Origin: Streptomyces sp. NBC_00464
GTDB taxonomy: Bacteria; Actinomycetota; Actinomycetes; Streptomycetales; Streptomycetaceae
Length of the DNA stretch: 64,000 nt
Assembly: GCF_036013915.1 (NCBI RefSeq)
Contig: NZ_CP107899.1
Location: 6,910,001-6,974,000 of the forward strand
Reading direction: 5' to 3'
A program made the translations under genes and the position numbers. The notes under the pieces are model-generated. The model saw only the letters and a program-made list of their open reading frames with translations. It did not search any database and was not told where the DNA came from. Numbering within the stretch: the first letter of the stretch is position 1; each line of letters begins with the position of its first letter. Shown one piece after another: positions 1-9,112 of the stretch.

Positions 1-33
1 GCCCCGCGACCCCGAGCCCACGAAAGGCTGACC

Positions 34-924
34 ATGCCCATCGACCGCGACAAGGCGCTGACCGCGGATCCATCGGTCCGTGAGATCCACTGGACCACCC
101 GCGACGTGCTCCTCTACCACCTCAGCCTGGGCGCGGGAGCCGACGCGGCCACCGGTCCGGAGCTGCATCTGACCTACGAGAACGGCCTCGGCGTGCTGCC
201 GGCCTTCGCCATGGTGGCCGGCTCCGGCATCTCCGCCGGTGAGGCGGGCCCGCCGGGATTCCATCTGCCCGGCATCGACATCGACCTGCGGGCCGTGCTC
301 CACGCAGGCCAGGGTCTCCGGGTCCACCGGCCCCTGCCGGTCTCGGGCACCGCCACCCTCACCTCGCGCGTCGCCGAGCTGTGGGACAAGGGCAAGGCCG
401 CACTGATCGTCCTGGAGTCCGCGGCCACGGACGGCGACGGCGAACCGCTGTGGACGTCCACCACGCGCATCTGGGCGCGCGGCGAGGGCGGCTTCGGCGG
501 CGAGCCGGGCCCGACGGAGGAGTGGGCGGCGCCGGACCGGCCCGCCGACACCGTGCTCACCTCCGCCACCACTCCCCAGCAGGCACTGTGGTACCGGCTC
601 AACGGTGACCTCAACCCGCTGCATGCCGACCCCGCCTTCGCGCGGGCGGCCGGCTTCGAGAGGCCGATCCTGCACGGGCTCGCCTCGTACGGCCTGGTCT
701 GCAAGGCCCTCGTCGACGGCCTTCTCGGCGGCGACGTCACCCGCCTCACCGGTCTCACGGTGCGCTTCGCCGGACCTCTCGTCCCCGGCGAGTCCCTCAC
801 CACCTCCGTATGGCGCGAAGGACCGGACGCCGACGGTACGGAGCAACTCCTGCTCCACGCGGGCTGCCCCGAGCGCGACGGTGCGCCCGTGCTCACCCAC
901 GCGACGGCGACGGTGACGGCATGA
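34..924 (+). CDS. MaoC-type (R)-enoyl-CoA hydratase, double hotdog
   Basis: This 296-residue protein has the length and layout of eukaryote-type hydratase 2 (two hotdog folds). Such enzymes add water to trans-2-enoyl-CoA to give (R)-3-hydroxyacyl-CoA. The C-terminal fold carries the signature NGDLNPLH at residues 190-197, with the catalytic pair Asp192 and His197 intact, followed by FERPILHG. It is the first gene visible in a long coupled steroid side-chain operon and overlaps the next gene by ATGA. Relatives in the sterol clusters of mycobacteria (ChsH3 type) hydrate steroid enoyl-CoAs, and the neighbours suggest the same role. The exact substrate cannot be read from the sequence. The operon may begin upstream of the window. 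Confidence 0.8.
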   Translation: MPIDRDKALTADPSVREIHWTTRDVLLYHLSLGAGADAATGPELHLTYENGLGVLPAFAMVAGSGISAGEAGPPGFHLPGIDIDLRAVLHAGQGLRVHRPLPVSGTATLTSRVAELWDKGKAALIVLESAATDGDGEPLWTSTTRIWARGEGGFGGEPGPTEEWAAPDRPADTVLTSATTPQQALWYRLNGDLNPLHADPAFARAAGFERPILHGLASYGLVCKALVDGLLGGDVTRLTGLTVRFAGPLVPGESLTTSVWREGPDADGTEQLLLHAGCPERDGAPVLTHATATVTA

Positions 925-1568
925 GCAGCCACCGCGACGAGAACACCGCACAGGTCACCGGCCCCCGTCTGGTCGCCGAGCCGCACAAGGACGGCGTCGA
1001 CGCGGCAGTGGCCGCGGCCCGCCGGGTGGTCACCGCCCTGCTGCGCGCGGGCGACGGGACCGGCGCCGACATGAACGAGATCGCCGCCCGCCTGGACGCC
1101 GTCGCCGACGGGCTCACCGCGAAAGCGCCGTCCACGGAGGCACGCCTGGCCGAGATGTGGCGCGGCGAGGGCGTCACCCGGCACGACCCCGTCACCGGCC
1201 CGGAGAACGCCCTCGCGCCACCGCTGCACCTGCACGGCAGGGAAGACGGCTCCGTCGAAGGCGTCGTCACGCTCGACCTGCCCTACCAGGGCCCGCCCGG
1301 CCATGTGCACGGCGGGATCTCGGCGCTCCTCCTCGACCACACGCTGGGTGTGGCCAACCACTGGGGCGGCCCCTCCGGCATGACCGCGGAACTGACCCTG
1401 CGCTATCTGCGGCCCACCCCGCTGTTCCAGCCGCTGACGGTCATCGGACGCCAGGTCTCGGTGGACGGTTCACGGATCCGTACGGTCGGCGAGATTCAGG
1501 TCGGCGGCCGCGCCTGCGTCACCGCGGAAGCCCTGTTCATCAACAAGCAGCTGCCCAGGCCCAGTTGA
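921..1568 (+). CDS. PaaI-family hotdog thioesterase
   Basis: This 215-residue protein probably hydrolyses an acyl-CoA. Its C-terminal 120 residues form a single hotdog domain with the PaaI-type core HVHGGISALLLDHTLG; the N-terminal 80 residues are a helical extension. I start it at the ATG overlapping the previous stop (ATGA) because the longer upstream frame is out-of-frame coding sequence of the previous gene. In a steroid-CoA operon such an enzyme could release stalled CoA esters, but no substrate can be assigned. Confidence 0.72.
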   Translation: MSSHRDENTAQVTGPRLVAEPHKDGVDAAVAAARRVVTALLRAGDGTGADMNEIAARLDAVADGLTAKAPSTEARLAEMWRGEGVTRHDPVTGPENALAPPLHLHGREDGSVEGVVTLDLPYQGPPGHVHGGISALLLDHTLGVANHWGGPSGMTAELTLRYLRPTPLFQPLTVIGRQVSVDGSRIRTVGEIQVGGRACVTAEALFINKQLPRPS

Positions 1569-1582
1569 AGGAGCGTGCTGAG

Positions 1583-2344
1583 ATGGGAAACCTCGACGGC
1601 AAGGTCGCGGTCATCACCGGCGCGGGCCAGGGCGTCGGTCAGGGCATCGCCCTGGCCCTCGCCTCCGAGGGAGCCTCGGTGGCCGTCCTCGGGCGGACCG
1701 CGGCGAAGCTGGAAACGACGTGTGAACTGCTTCGCGAACGAGGGGTGAAGGCCGAGCCGTTCGTCCTCGACGTACTCGAAACGGACCGGATCCCCGCCGT
1801 GGTGGAGGATGTCGCCGCACGCTTCGGCTCCATCGGCATCCTGGTCAACAACGCCTACACCGGATGCTACGGACCGCTTCTGTCGCTGAGCGACGAAGAG
1901 TTCCAACGGGGCTTCAACAGCGCCCCGTTCGCGGCATTCGCCTTCATGAAGGCCGCGCATCCGTACCTGAAGCGCGACGGTGGTGGCAGTGTCATCAACC
2001 TCGTCACCTCCGCCATGGTCCGCTGGGACCTGAGCACGTACGGTGCCTACGCGGCGGCCAAGTCCGCGCTGCGCTCCCTGACCAGGACCGCCGCCAACGA
2101 ATGGGGCCGCGACGGCATCCGGGTCAACGCGATCGCCCCGCACGCCGTGTCGCCCGCCTACGCGGGCTGGCAGGCCGCCCACCCGGAGGAGGCCGCCGAA
2201 TTCTGCGCGTCCATTCCGCTCGGGTACGTCGGCGACTGCGAGCAGGACATCGGCCGGGCCGTGGCGATGCTGTGCGGCCCGGACGCCCGCTACCTGACGG
2301 GCGCCACGGTGCCCCTCGACGGCGGTCAGGCCAACTTCGACTGA
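1583..2344 (+). CDS. SDR-family oxidoreductase (NNAY variant)
   Basis: This 253-residue classical short-chain dehydrogenase has the N-terminal cofactor loop TGAGQGVGQG and the catalytic YGAYAAAK (Tyr-x3-Lys). The usual NNAG structural motif reads NNAY. The start follows AAGGAG a few bases upstream. It is coupled to the thioesterase and sits in the steroid side-chain operon, so a hydroxyacyl-CoA or hydroxysteroid dehydrogenase role is likely, but the substrate is unknown. Confidence 0.75.
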   Translation: MGNLDGKVAVITGAGQGVGQGIALALASEGASVAVLGRTAAKLETTCELLRERGVKAEPFVLDVLETDRIPAVVEDVAARFGSIGILVNNAYTGCYGPLLSLSDEEFQRGFNSAPFAAFAFMKAAHPYLKRDGGGSVINLVTSAMVRWDLSTYGAYAAAKSALRSLTRTAANEWGRDGIRVNAIAPHAVSPAYAGWQAAHPEEAAEFCASIPLGYVGDCEQDIGRAVAMLCGPDARYLTGATVPLDGGQANFD

Positions 2345-2367
2345 CCGTGGCGGCCCGGCCGGAGCCC

Positions 2368-2418
2368 TCCCGGTCAGCGGGACGGTCCGGACCGGGCCGT
2401 CCCGCCCGCGGCTAGCGT
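2368..2418 (+). promoter_or_regulatory. Recurrent 15-bp box (2368-2382) plus -10-like TAGCGT (2413-2418)
   Basis: TCCCGGTCAGCGGGA is followed by exactly 30 nt and then TAGCGT, with no recognisable -35. It lies in the 192-nt gap before the FadD17-like gene, so the long operon probably has an internal promoter here. The same box and spacing recur at 10739, 14276, 38732 and 41528. The regulator is unknown. Confidence 0.6.
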
Positions 2419-2536
2419 CACCACGCCGGGCGCCACGATCACCACGAACCGCGCCGCGGCCACCACAGGGCGCGCCGCGCGGCCCGCCCCCGTACCGACA
2501 CCGGCAGACCCGGCCACCGGGTGAGAGGGACCGACG

Positions 2537-4192
2537 TTGCCACACGAGACGATTGCCGACCTGCTGCTCGCCCGGACCGGGGACGACCACCCGGGCCTGC
2601 TGACCCGTGACAGGTCCTGGACCTGGGGAGAAGTGGTCGAGGAGAGCGCGGCACGCGCCGCGTGGGCGCGGAAGCTGCGGACCGACGGACCGTTCCACAT
2701 CGGCGTGCTCCTGGACAACGAACCCGAGTACATCTTCTGGCTGGGCGCCGCCGCCCTCGCCGGTGCCGCCGTCGTCGGGATCAATCCGACCCGCGGTGGC
2801 GCCGAACTGGAGCGCGAAGTGCGGCACACCGACTGCCAGTTGGTCATCACCGACCGGGCGGGTCTCGCCCTGCTGGAAGGTCTGGACGTGGGCGTGGACC
2901 GCGACCGCTTCCTCGTCATCGACACTCCGGAGTACACCTCCTGCCTTGCCGCGCACGACCGCCTTCGCGCCGCCGCCCCCGACGTCACCGCCACCACCCG
3001 GATGCTGCTGCTTCTGACCTCCGGCACCACCGGCACGTCCAAGGCGGCGATCTGCTCGCAGGGCCGGCTCGCCGCGCTCGGCGCCTCCAACAGCGCCAAG
3101 TACGACATCACCCGGCAGGACACCTGCTACTGCCCGATGCCGCTGTTCCACGGCAACGCACTGATGGCGCTCTGGGCCCCCGCCCTCAGCGCCGGCGCCA
3201 CGATCGCCCTCACCCGCAAGTTCTCCGCCTCCGGATTCCTCCCCGATGTGACCCACTTCGGTGCCACCTTCTTCACCTACGTCGGCAAGGCGATCGGCTA
3301 CATCCTGGCCCGCCCCGAAACCCCCGACGACGCCGACAACCGGCTGACCCACGCCTTCGGCACCGAGGCCTCGCCGGAGGACGCGACCCGCTTCCTTGAC
3401 CGCTTCGGCTGTCGTCTCGTCGAGGGCTACGGTTCCAGCGAGGGCGCCGGCATGCTCAAGCGGGTCCCCGACGCGCCCACGGGCGCGCTCGGCAGGCCGG
3501 CCCGGGACGGCGTCCGCATCGTGCACCCCACGGACCGGACCACCTGCCCGCCCGCCGTACTCGACGCCTACGGACGGGTGCGCAACCCGGAGGAGGCCAT
3601 CGGGGAGATCGTCGACACCGAGGGTGCCGCGCGCTTCGAGGGCTACTACAACAACGAGGCCGCGAACGCCGAACGCGTCCGGCACGGCTGGTACTGGACC
3701 GGCGACCTCGGATACGTGGACGAGGCCGGTTACTTCTACTTCGCGGGCCGCTCCGGCGACTGGATCCGCGTCGACGGCGAGAACATCTCCGCCCTGCTCA
3801 CCGAACGCATCCTGCGCAGGCACCCCCGTGTCATCGCCGCCGGCGTCTTCGGCGTACCCGACCCGCGCTCCGGCGACCAGGTCATGGCCGCCGTCGAGAT
3901 CGCCGAGGAGGTTCGCTTCGAGGACCTGGACCTGCCCGGCTTCCTGGAGCGCCAGGAGGACCTGGGTACCAAGGGAGCCCCCCGCTTCGTCCGCGTCTCG
4001 CACGCGCTGCCGACGACCGGCTCCAACAAGCTGCGCAAGAAGGAGATGCAGCTCGACGGCTGGCGCACCGACGACCCGGTGTACCGATGGGCCGGCCGGG
4101 GCCGGCCCGCGTACACGCCGATGACCGACGAGGACAAGGCCGCGCTGCGCGAGGAGTTCCTGGCCAACGGGCGTGCGCGATTCCTTCCCTGA
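2537..4192 (+). CDS. fadD17: Steroid side-chain acyl-CoA ligase, FadD17-like
   Basis: This 551-residue ANL-superfamily ligase activates a steroid carboxylate to its CoA ester via an adenylate. The phosphate loop reads TSGTTGTSKAA, with Ser in place of the usual Pro. The acceptor motif is WYWTGDLGYVD and the hinge region DWIRVDGEN. The stretch RKFSASGFL, YVGKAIGYILARPETPDDADN and the GEIVDTEG region match what I remember of mycobacterial FadD17, and the C-terminal catalytic-lysine region is TTGSNKLRKKEM. The start is a TTG with GAGAGGGA 6 nt upstream. It follows a 192-nt gap holding a putative promoter and leads the ChsE-ChsH-Ltp2 genes, which use such CoA esters. Confidence 0.8.
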   Translation: MPHETIADLLLARTGDDHPGLLTRDRSWTWGEVVEESAARAAWARKLRTDGPFHIGVLLDNEPEYIFWLGAAALAGAAVVGINPTRGGAELEREVRHTDCQLVITDRAGLALLEGLDVGVDRDRFLVIDTPEYTSCLAAHDRLRAAAPDVTATTRMLLLLTSGTTGTSKAAICSQGRLAALGASNSAKYDITRQDTCYCPMPLFHGNALMALWAPALSAGATIALTRKFSASGFLPDVTHFGATFFTYVGKAIGYILARPETPDDADNRLTHAFGTEASPEDATRFLDRFGCRLVEGYGSSEGAGMLKRVPDAPTGALGRPARDGVRIVHPTDRTTCPPAVLDAYGRVRNPEEAIGEIVDTEGAARFEGYYNNEAANAERVRHGWYWTGDLGYVDEAGYFYFAGRSGDWIRVDGENISALLTERILRRHPRVIAAGVFGVPDPRSGDQVMAAVEIAEEVRFEDLDLPGFLERQEDLGTKGAPRFVRVSHALPTTGSNKLRKKEMQLDGWRTDDPVYRWAGRGRPAYTPMTDEDKAALREEFLANGRARFLP

Positions 4193-4235
4193 CGTGGCGA
4201 CCGACTTCAGTGGCACCGAGCGAGGAGAACCACAC

Positions 4236-5402
4236 ATGCAACTGCGCGAGAGCGCCGCGCACCAGGAGCTGCGGCGGGAACTGCGGGCGTACTTCTCGGG
4301 CCTGATGCCCGAGGACGAACGCCGTCGCGTCGGCGAGGAGGGCGTGGGGGGCGACCGCTTCCGGGAGGTCGTCAAGAGGCTCGGTTCCGACGGCTGGCTG
4401 GGCAGCGGCTGGCCCACCGAGTACGGCGGCCAGGGCCGTTCGGTGGAGGACCAGTACGTCTTCTTCGACGAGGTCCAACGAGCCGGTCTGCCCTTCCCGT
4501 TCGTCACCGTCAACACCGTCGGGCCGACCCTGATGGCGTACGGCTCCGAGGAGCACCGCAAGCGGTTCCTGCCCGGCATCCTCTCCGGCGACATCGTCTT
4601 CGCGATCGGCTACACCGAGCCGGCGGCCGGCACCGACCTCGCCTCGCTGACCACCCGCGCGGTCCGGGACGGCGACACGTACGTCGTCGACGGCAGCAAG
4701 ATCTTCACCAGCGGCGCCAACACCGCCGACTACGTGTGGCTCGCCGCCCGCACCGACCCGGAGGCCCCCAAGCACAAGGGCATCTCCATCCTCATCGTGC
4801 CCACCACCGACGACGGCTTCTCCTGGAGCCCCATCCGCACCGTCGGCGGCCTGGCCGTCACCGCGACGTACTACAGCGGAGTACGCGTCCCGGCCACCGA
4901 TGTGGTCGGCGACGTAGACGGCGGCTGGCGGCTGATCACCGCCCAGCTCAACCACGAGCGCATCGGCCTCGCCGCCCTCGGCGGCCGGATGATCCAGCTG
5001 TGGGAAGGGGTCCTGGAGTGGTCCCGGGAGAACGGCACGGCCGATATCCCCTGGGTGCGGCAGGAGTTCGCGCGCACGTACGCCCGGCTGGAGGCGATGC
5101 GGCTGATGAACTGGAAGATGACGTCCGCCGTCGCCCGGAACGCGCTGACCGGAGCCGACGCGGGAGCCGCCAAGGCCTACGGAACGGAGACCCACATCGC
5201 CGTCCAGCGCGGGCTGACCCAGATCCTCGGCGCCGCCGGGCGCATCCGGCCCGAATCGCCGGGAGCCGCCCTCGCCGGGCAGATCGAACAGCTCTCCCGC
5301 CAGGGCCTTGTGAACACCTTCGGCGGCGGCGTCAACGAGATCCTGCGCGACATGGTCGCGACCCAGGGCCTCGGGCTGCCGCGCAAGGGGCGTGGCGCAT
5401 GA
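4236..5402 (+). CDS. chsE2: Acyl-CoA dehydrogenase, catalytic subunit of steroid ACAD (ChsE2/FadE29-like)
   Basis: This 388-residue acyl-CoA dehydrogenase would form the alpha,beta double bond of the short steroid side chain, with FAD. The MCAD-type catalytic position reads FGGG instead of YEGT. An IVD-type glutamate is present instead, Glu241 in LNHERIGLA, which is the position used by heterotetrameric steroid dehydrogenases. The start chosen has GAGGAG 8 nt upstream. Together with the gene at 6373 it resembles the alpha/beta pair ChsE2-ChsE1 (FadE29-FadE28) encoded next to chsH1, chsH2 and ltp2. It overlaps the following gene by ATGA. Assignment to this pair rather than FadE26/27 rests on the neighbours. 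Confidence 0.8.
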   Translation: MQLRESAAHQELRRELRAYFSGLMPEDERRRVGEEGVGGDRFREVVKRLGSDGWLGSGWPTEYGGQGRSVEDQYVFFDEVQRAGLPFPFVTVNTVGPTLMAYGSEEHRKRFLPGILSGDIVFAIGYTEPAAGTDLASLTTRAVRDGDTYVVDGSKIFTSGANTADYVWLAARTDPEAPKHKGISILIVPTTDDGFSWSPIRTVGGLAVTATYYSGVRVPATDVVGDVDGGWRLITAQLNHERIGLAALGGRMIQLWEGVLEWSRENGTADIPWVRQEFARTYARLEAMRLMNWKMTSAVARNALTGADAGAAKAYGTETHIAVQRGLTQILGAAGRIRPESPGAALAGQIEQLSRQGLVNTFGGGVNEILRDMVATQGLGLPRKGRGA

Positions 5403-6373
5403 CCGGGGCCGTCGAGCAGCCGCAGCCGGGGTACGAGGAGCGGCTGCGGGCCTTCACCGGGCGCGAACTGCGGGCCACCACAACGGCGCAGGACCCGGTC
5501 AACCAGCCGATGATCCGGCACTGGGCCGAGGCGATGGGCGACACCAACCCGGTGTACACCGACGCCGAAGCGGCACGTGCCACCGGCCGCGAGGGGGTCG
5601 TCGCACCCGCGTCGATGGTCCAGGCCTGGACGATGCGCGGATACGCGGCCACGGTCGCCCCGCAGCCCGGGGGCCCGGACGGTTTCGGCGAACTGGTAGC
5701 CCTCCTCGACGAGGGGGGCTACACCTCCGTGGTGGCCACGGACTCCGAGTTCACTTTCCTGCGGGAGCTGACGCCGGGGGACCACGTCGCCGTTCGCGAG
5801 ACCGTCGAGTCGGTCTCGGCGGAGAAGAGGACCGGGCTCGGCTGCGGACGGTTCGTCACCACCCTGAAGACCTACACCGATCAGCACGGCGAGACGGTCG
5901 CCACCCAGCGCTGGCGAACCCTGAGATTCCGGCCCGCGCCGGCAGAGGCCGTGCCCCCCGCCCCCGCCCTGCGCCCGCGCCCCGCCGTCAACCGGGACAA
6001 CGCCTTCTTCTTCGAAGGCGCGCAACAGCACCGGCTGCTCATCCAGCGCTGCACCGCGTGCTCCGTACTGCGTCACCCTCCGGGGCCGTGCTGCCCCGAG
6101 TGCGGCTCCCTGGAGTGGGACACCGTGGAGGCCGGCGGGCACGGTCACGTCTACAGCTTCGTCGTGAACCACCATCCGCGGCACCCCGCGTTCGACTCGC
6201 CGTATCTCGTCGCCGTCGTCGAACTCGCCGAAGGCACCCGGCTCATCACCAACCTGACCGGCATCGCCCCCGACGAGGTCACCATCGGCATGCCCGTGGT
6301 CCTCGACTGGCTCGACGCCGACCCCGATCTGACCCTGCCGGTGTTCCGGCCCGCCCCGACGGAGGCGCCCTGA
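5399..6373 (+). CDS. chsH2: MaoC-DUF35 fusion, steroid enoyl-CoA hydratase subunit (ChsH2-like)
   Basis: This 324-residue protein has the ChsH2 layout: an N-terminal MaoC hotdog, then a DUF35 zinc ribbon/OB fold. The hotdog motif reads GDTNPVY, with Tyr where hydratases have His, so the catalytic residues are expected in the partner at 7488. The zinc ribbon shows Cys218-x2-Cys221 and Cys232-x2-Cys235. In the known system the DUF35 part docks the aldolase Ltp2, encoded here at 7931. All three genes are translationally coupled. The product would be the 17-hydroxy steroid-CoA, ready for side-chain cleavage. Confidence 0.85.
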   Translation: MTGAVEQPQPGYEERLRAFTGRELRATTTAQDPVNQPMIRHWAEAMGDTNPVYTDAEAARATGREGVVAPASMVQAWTMRGYAATVAPQPGGPDGFGELVALLDEGGYTSVVATDSEFTFLRELTPGDHVAVRETVESVSAEKRTGLGCGRFVTTLKTYTDQHGETVATQRWRTLRFRPAPAEAVPPAPALRPRPAVNRDNAFFFEGAQQHRLLIQRCTACSVLRHPPGPCCPECGSLEWDTVEAGGHGHVYSFVVNHHPRHPAFDSPYLVAVVELAEGTRLITNLTGIAPDEVTIGMPVVLDWLDADPDLTLPVFRPAPTEAP

Positions 6374-7491
6374 TGGATTTCTCCCTGGGAGAAGAGCTCG
6401 AAGCGGTCCGTGACCTGGCACGGGAGATCTTCTCCGACCGTGTCACGCCCGAGCGGCTGCGCGAGGTGGAGACCTCGGCGGGCCGCGTGGACGAACGGCT
6501 GTGGGCGGACCTCGCCACCGCCGGGCTGCTCGCTGCCGTCCTGCCCGAACAGGACGGCGGAGCGGGACTCGGCATGGCCGGGCTCTGCGTCCTCCTGGAG
6601 GAACAGGGGCGGCGCGTGGCCCCGTTGCCGCTGTGGCCCGCGCTGACCGGCGCGCTCACCGTCGCCGCGTACGGCACCGGAGCCCAGAGGTCGACGCTGC
6701 TGCCGGACCTCATGGACGGTACGAACCGGCTGACCGTCGCCCTGGAGGAGTTCGGCCCCGCCGAGCCCCTGACGCCCCGCACGGCCGCGGTCGCCGACGG
6801 ACCGGACTGGCGCCTCACCGGGGTCAAGGCCGTGGTGCCCGCGCCCGCCGGTGCCCGCCACGTCCTGGTGACCGCCGCGACCGGTACCGGGCCGGGACTC
6901 TTCCTCGTCGCCTCGGACGCCACCGGTGTGAGCTGGGAGTACGCGGAGACCACCAGCCACGACATGAGTGCCCACCTCACCCTGGACGGCGCCCCGGCGG
7001 AGGCCGTCGGCACGCCGGGCGAGGGGGCCGCCGCCCATCTCGTACGGATCGCCTTCGTCGCTTTGGCCGCCGTCCAGGCCGGTGTGGCCGACGGGGCGCT
7101 GGGGCACGCGGCCGGGCACCTGCGCGAGCGCGAGCAGTTCGGCCGTCCGCTCGCCACCTTCCAGGCCGTGCAGCACCAGCTCGCCGACTGCTACATCGAC
7201 ATCGAGGCGATGCGGGTCACGCTGTGGCAGGCGGTGGACGCACTGGCGGAGCCCTTCGACGCGGAGAGCGCCGACCGGGCGGCGCTGGTCGCCAAGTGGT
7301 GGGCCACCGAAGGGGGCCTGAACACCGTCCACCGGGTCCAGCACGTGCACGGCGGCATCGGCGTCGACACCGACTACCCGGTGCACCGCCATTTCCTGTG
7401 GGGCAAGCAGATCTCCACCACCCTGGGCGGCGCGGGTGCCGACCTCGAACGCCTCGGAACCCTTCTCGCCGGTGCGGCGGTGACCTCATGA
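6373..7491 (+). CDS. chsE1: Acyl-CoA dehydrogenase, FAD-binding partner subunit (ChsE1/FadE28-like)
   Basis: This 372-residue acyl-CoA dehydrogenase fold keeps the FAD-binding elements (REREQFGRPLATFQAVQH, HGGIGVDTDYPVHR). It has no glutamate in the C-terminal catalytic segment (TTLGGAGADL) and none at the IVD-type site. It therefore looks like the non-catalytic, flavin-holding half of an alpha2beta2 enzyme, with the gene at 4236 as the catalytic half. It starts inside the previous stop (TGATG) and overlaps the next gene by ATGA, which fits stoichiometric synthesis. Confidence 0.78.
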   Translation: MDFSLGEELEAVRDLAREIFSDRVTPERLREVETSAGRVDERLWADLATAGLLAAVLPEQDGGAGLGMAGLCVLLEEQGRRVAPLPLWPALTGALTVAAYGTGAQRSTLLPDLMDGTNRLTVALEEFGPAEPLTPRTAAVADGPDWRLTGVKAVVPAPAGARHVLVTAATGTGPGLFLVASDATGVSWEYAETTSHDMSAHLTLDGAPAEAVGTPGEGAAAHLVRIAFVALAAVQAGVADGALGHAAGHLREREQFGRPLATFQAVQHQLADCYIDIEAMRVTLWQAVDALAEPFDAESADRAALVAKWWATEGGLNTVHRVQHVHGGIGVDTDYPVHRHFLWGKQISTTLGGAGADLERLGTLLAGAAVTS

Positions 7492-7934
7492 CCCTGCCGC
7501 CGGGTGCCCTCCCGCCCTCACGTACCTACGCGTCGGTGGCCGTCGGCGAGGTACTCCCCGAGCTGCCGATCCCGGTCACCCGCACCTTGATCGTCGCCAC
7601 CGCCCTCGCGAGCCGGGACTACCAGGACGTGCACCACGACCCCGAACTGGCGCGGGAACGCGGCTCCAAGGACATCTTCATGAACATCCTGACCAGCAAC
7701 GGTCTCGTCGACCGGTACGTCACCGGCTGGGCCGGCCCGGCAGCCGTCGTCAAGGCCATCCGGATCCGGCTCGGCGCCCCCAACCACCCGGGCGACACCA
7801 TGGTGTTCACCGGCACGGTGACCGCGAAGTCGGACGCCGACCACCGCGTCGAGATCGCGGTCACGGGCGCCAACAGCCTGGGTGCCCATGTCACCGGGAG
7901 CGTCTCGGTACAGCTGTCTGGGGAGGACCGATGA
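7488..7934 (+). CDS. chsH1: MaoC hydratase small subunit (ChsH1-like)
   Basis: This 148-residue single hotdog carries the catalytic motif DYQDVHHDP, with Asp44 and His49 spaced as in active (R)-hydratases. Size and position between the ACAD subunit and Ltp2 match ChsH1. Paired with ChsH2 (5399) it would hydrate the steroid-17(20)-ene-22-oyl-CoA. The gene overlaps both neighbours by four bases. Confidence 0.83.
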   Translation: MTLPPGALPPSRTYASVAVGEVLPELPIPVTRTLIVATALASRDYQDVHHDPELARERGSKDIFMNILTSNGLVDRYVTGWAGPAAVVKAIRIRLGAPNHPGDTMVFTGTVTAKSDADHRVEIAVTGANSLGAHVTGSVSVQLSGEDR

Positions 7935-9112
7935 GCATCGTCCCGCTGTCCGGGGCCGCGGCGGTGGCCGGGATCGGAGCCACCGAGTTCTCCAAGAGCT
8001 CCGGGCGCAGCGAACTCCAGCTCGCCTGCGAGGCGGTGCTCGCCGCTGTCGCGGACGCGGGCCTGAAACCGTCCGACGTGGACGGTCTTGTCACCTTCAC
8101 GGCGGAGACCAACGCGGAGAACCACGTGGCCCGCAACACGGGCATGGGCGACCTGACGTTCTTCTCCCGTATCGGTTACGGCGGCGGAGCCGGCTGCGCC
8201 ACCGTGCAACAGGCGGCCATGGCCGTGGCCACCGGGGTCGCCGACGTGGTCGTCTGCTATCGGGCGTTCAACGAACGCTCCGGCGAGCGCTACGGGCTGG
8301 GGCAGGCGGCCCGCCCCATGGACACCACCGCCGACCGGGCGGCGTACGCCTGGATGACCCCCTTCGGGCTGAGCACCCCCGCCCAGTGGGTGGCGATGTT
8401 CGCCCGGCGCTATCTGCACGAATACGGCGCCACCACCGACGACTTCGGCCGGGTCGCCGTCGTCGACCGCAAGCACGCGGCGAACAACCCGGCCGCCTGG
8501 TTCCAAGGCCGTCCCATCACCCTCCAGGACCACCGGGACTCCCGCTGGATCGCCGAACCGCTGCGGCTGCTGGACTGCTGCCAGGAGACCGACGGCGGCC
8601 AGGCCCTGGTGGTCGTCTCCGCGGAACGCGCGCGCGACCTTCCGCACCCGCCCGCGATGATCCGCTCCGCGGCCCAGGGGCTCGGCGCCGACCAGCACAT
8701 GATGACCAGCTACTACCGGCCGACGATCACCGGCATTCCCGAAATGGGGCTGGTCGGACGGCAGTTGTACGCGCAGAGCGGCCTCGGTCCGGACGATATC
8801 GACGCGGCCGTGCTCTACGACCACTTCACCCCTCTGGTCCTGCCGCAATTGGAGGAACTGGGCTTCTGCAAGCCCGGCGAGGCGAAGGACTTCATCGCCG
8901 ACGGCCACCTGGAGCTCGGCGGCCGGCTGCCCTTCAACACCCACGGCGGGCAGCTCGGCGAGGCGTATCTGCACGGCATGAACGGCATCGCCGAGGGGGT
9001 CCGGCTGGTCCGCGGCACCTCGGTGAACCAGCCGGACAAGGCCGACCACGTCATGGTCACCGCCGGCACCGGGGTGCCCACCAGCGGACTGATCCTGGGA
9101 GCCGACCGATGA
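7931..9112 (+). CDS. ltp2: Thiolase-fold steroid side-chain aldolase (Ltp2-like)
   Basis: This 393-residue protein of the SCP2-thiolase family lacks the usual nucleophilic Cys context and is close in length to Ltp2, the retro-aldolase that cleaves 17-hydroxy-3-oxo-pregnene-20-carboxyl-CoA into androstenedione-type C19 steroid and propionyl-CoA. Typical segments are AVAGIGATEFSKSSGR near the N-terminus, YDHFTPLVLPQLEELGFC, and NTHGGQLGEAYLHGMNG near the C-terminus. It is coupled to chsH1 and lies in the same operon as its DUF35 partner chsH2. Confidence is high because the whole chsE-chsH-ltp2 set is together. Confidence 0.85.
   Translation: MSIVPLSGAAAVAGIGATEFSKSSGRSELQLACEAVLAAVADAGLKPSDVDGLVTFTAETNAENHVARNTGMGDLTFFSRIGYGGGAGCATVQQAAMAVATGVADVVVCYRAFNERSGERYGLGQAARPMDTTADRAAYAWMTPFGLSTPAQWVAMFARRYLHEYGATTDDFGRVAVVDRKHAANNPAAWFQGRPITLQDHRDSRWIAEPLRLLDCCQETDGGQALVVVSAERARDLPHPPAMIRSAAQGLGADQHMMTSYYRPTITGIPEMGLVGRQLYAQSGLGPDDIDAAVLYDHFTPLVLPQLEELGFCKPGEAKDFIADGHLELGGRLPFNTHGGQLGEAYLHGMNGIAEGVRLVRGTSVNQPDKADHVMVTAGTGVPTSGLILGADR

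Noticed and set aside
2345..2536. Possible small gene in the gap before fadD17.
   Set aside because: Short frames there lack a ribosome-binding site and the region is better explained by the box and promoter.
1496..4594. Very long open frame on the minus strand (about 1030 codons).
   Set aside because: It is antisense to recognisable SDR, FadD17 and ACAD genes, has Gly/Arg/Val/Asp-rich low-complexity composition and is explained by third-position GC bias.
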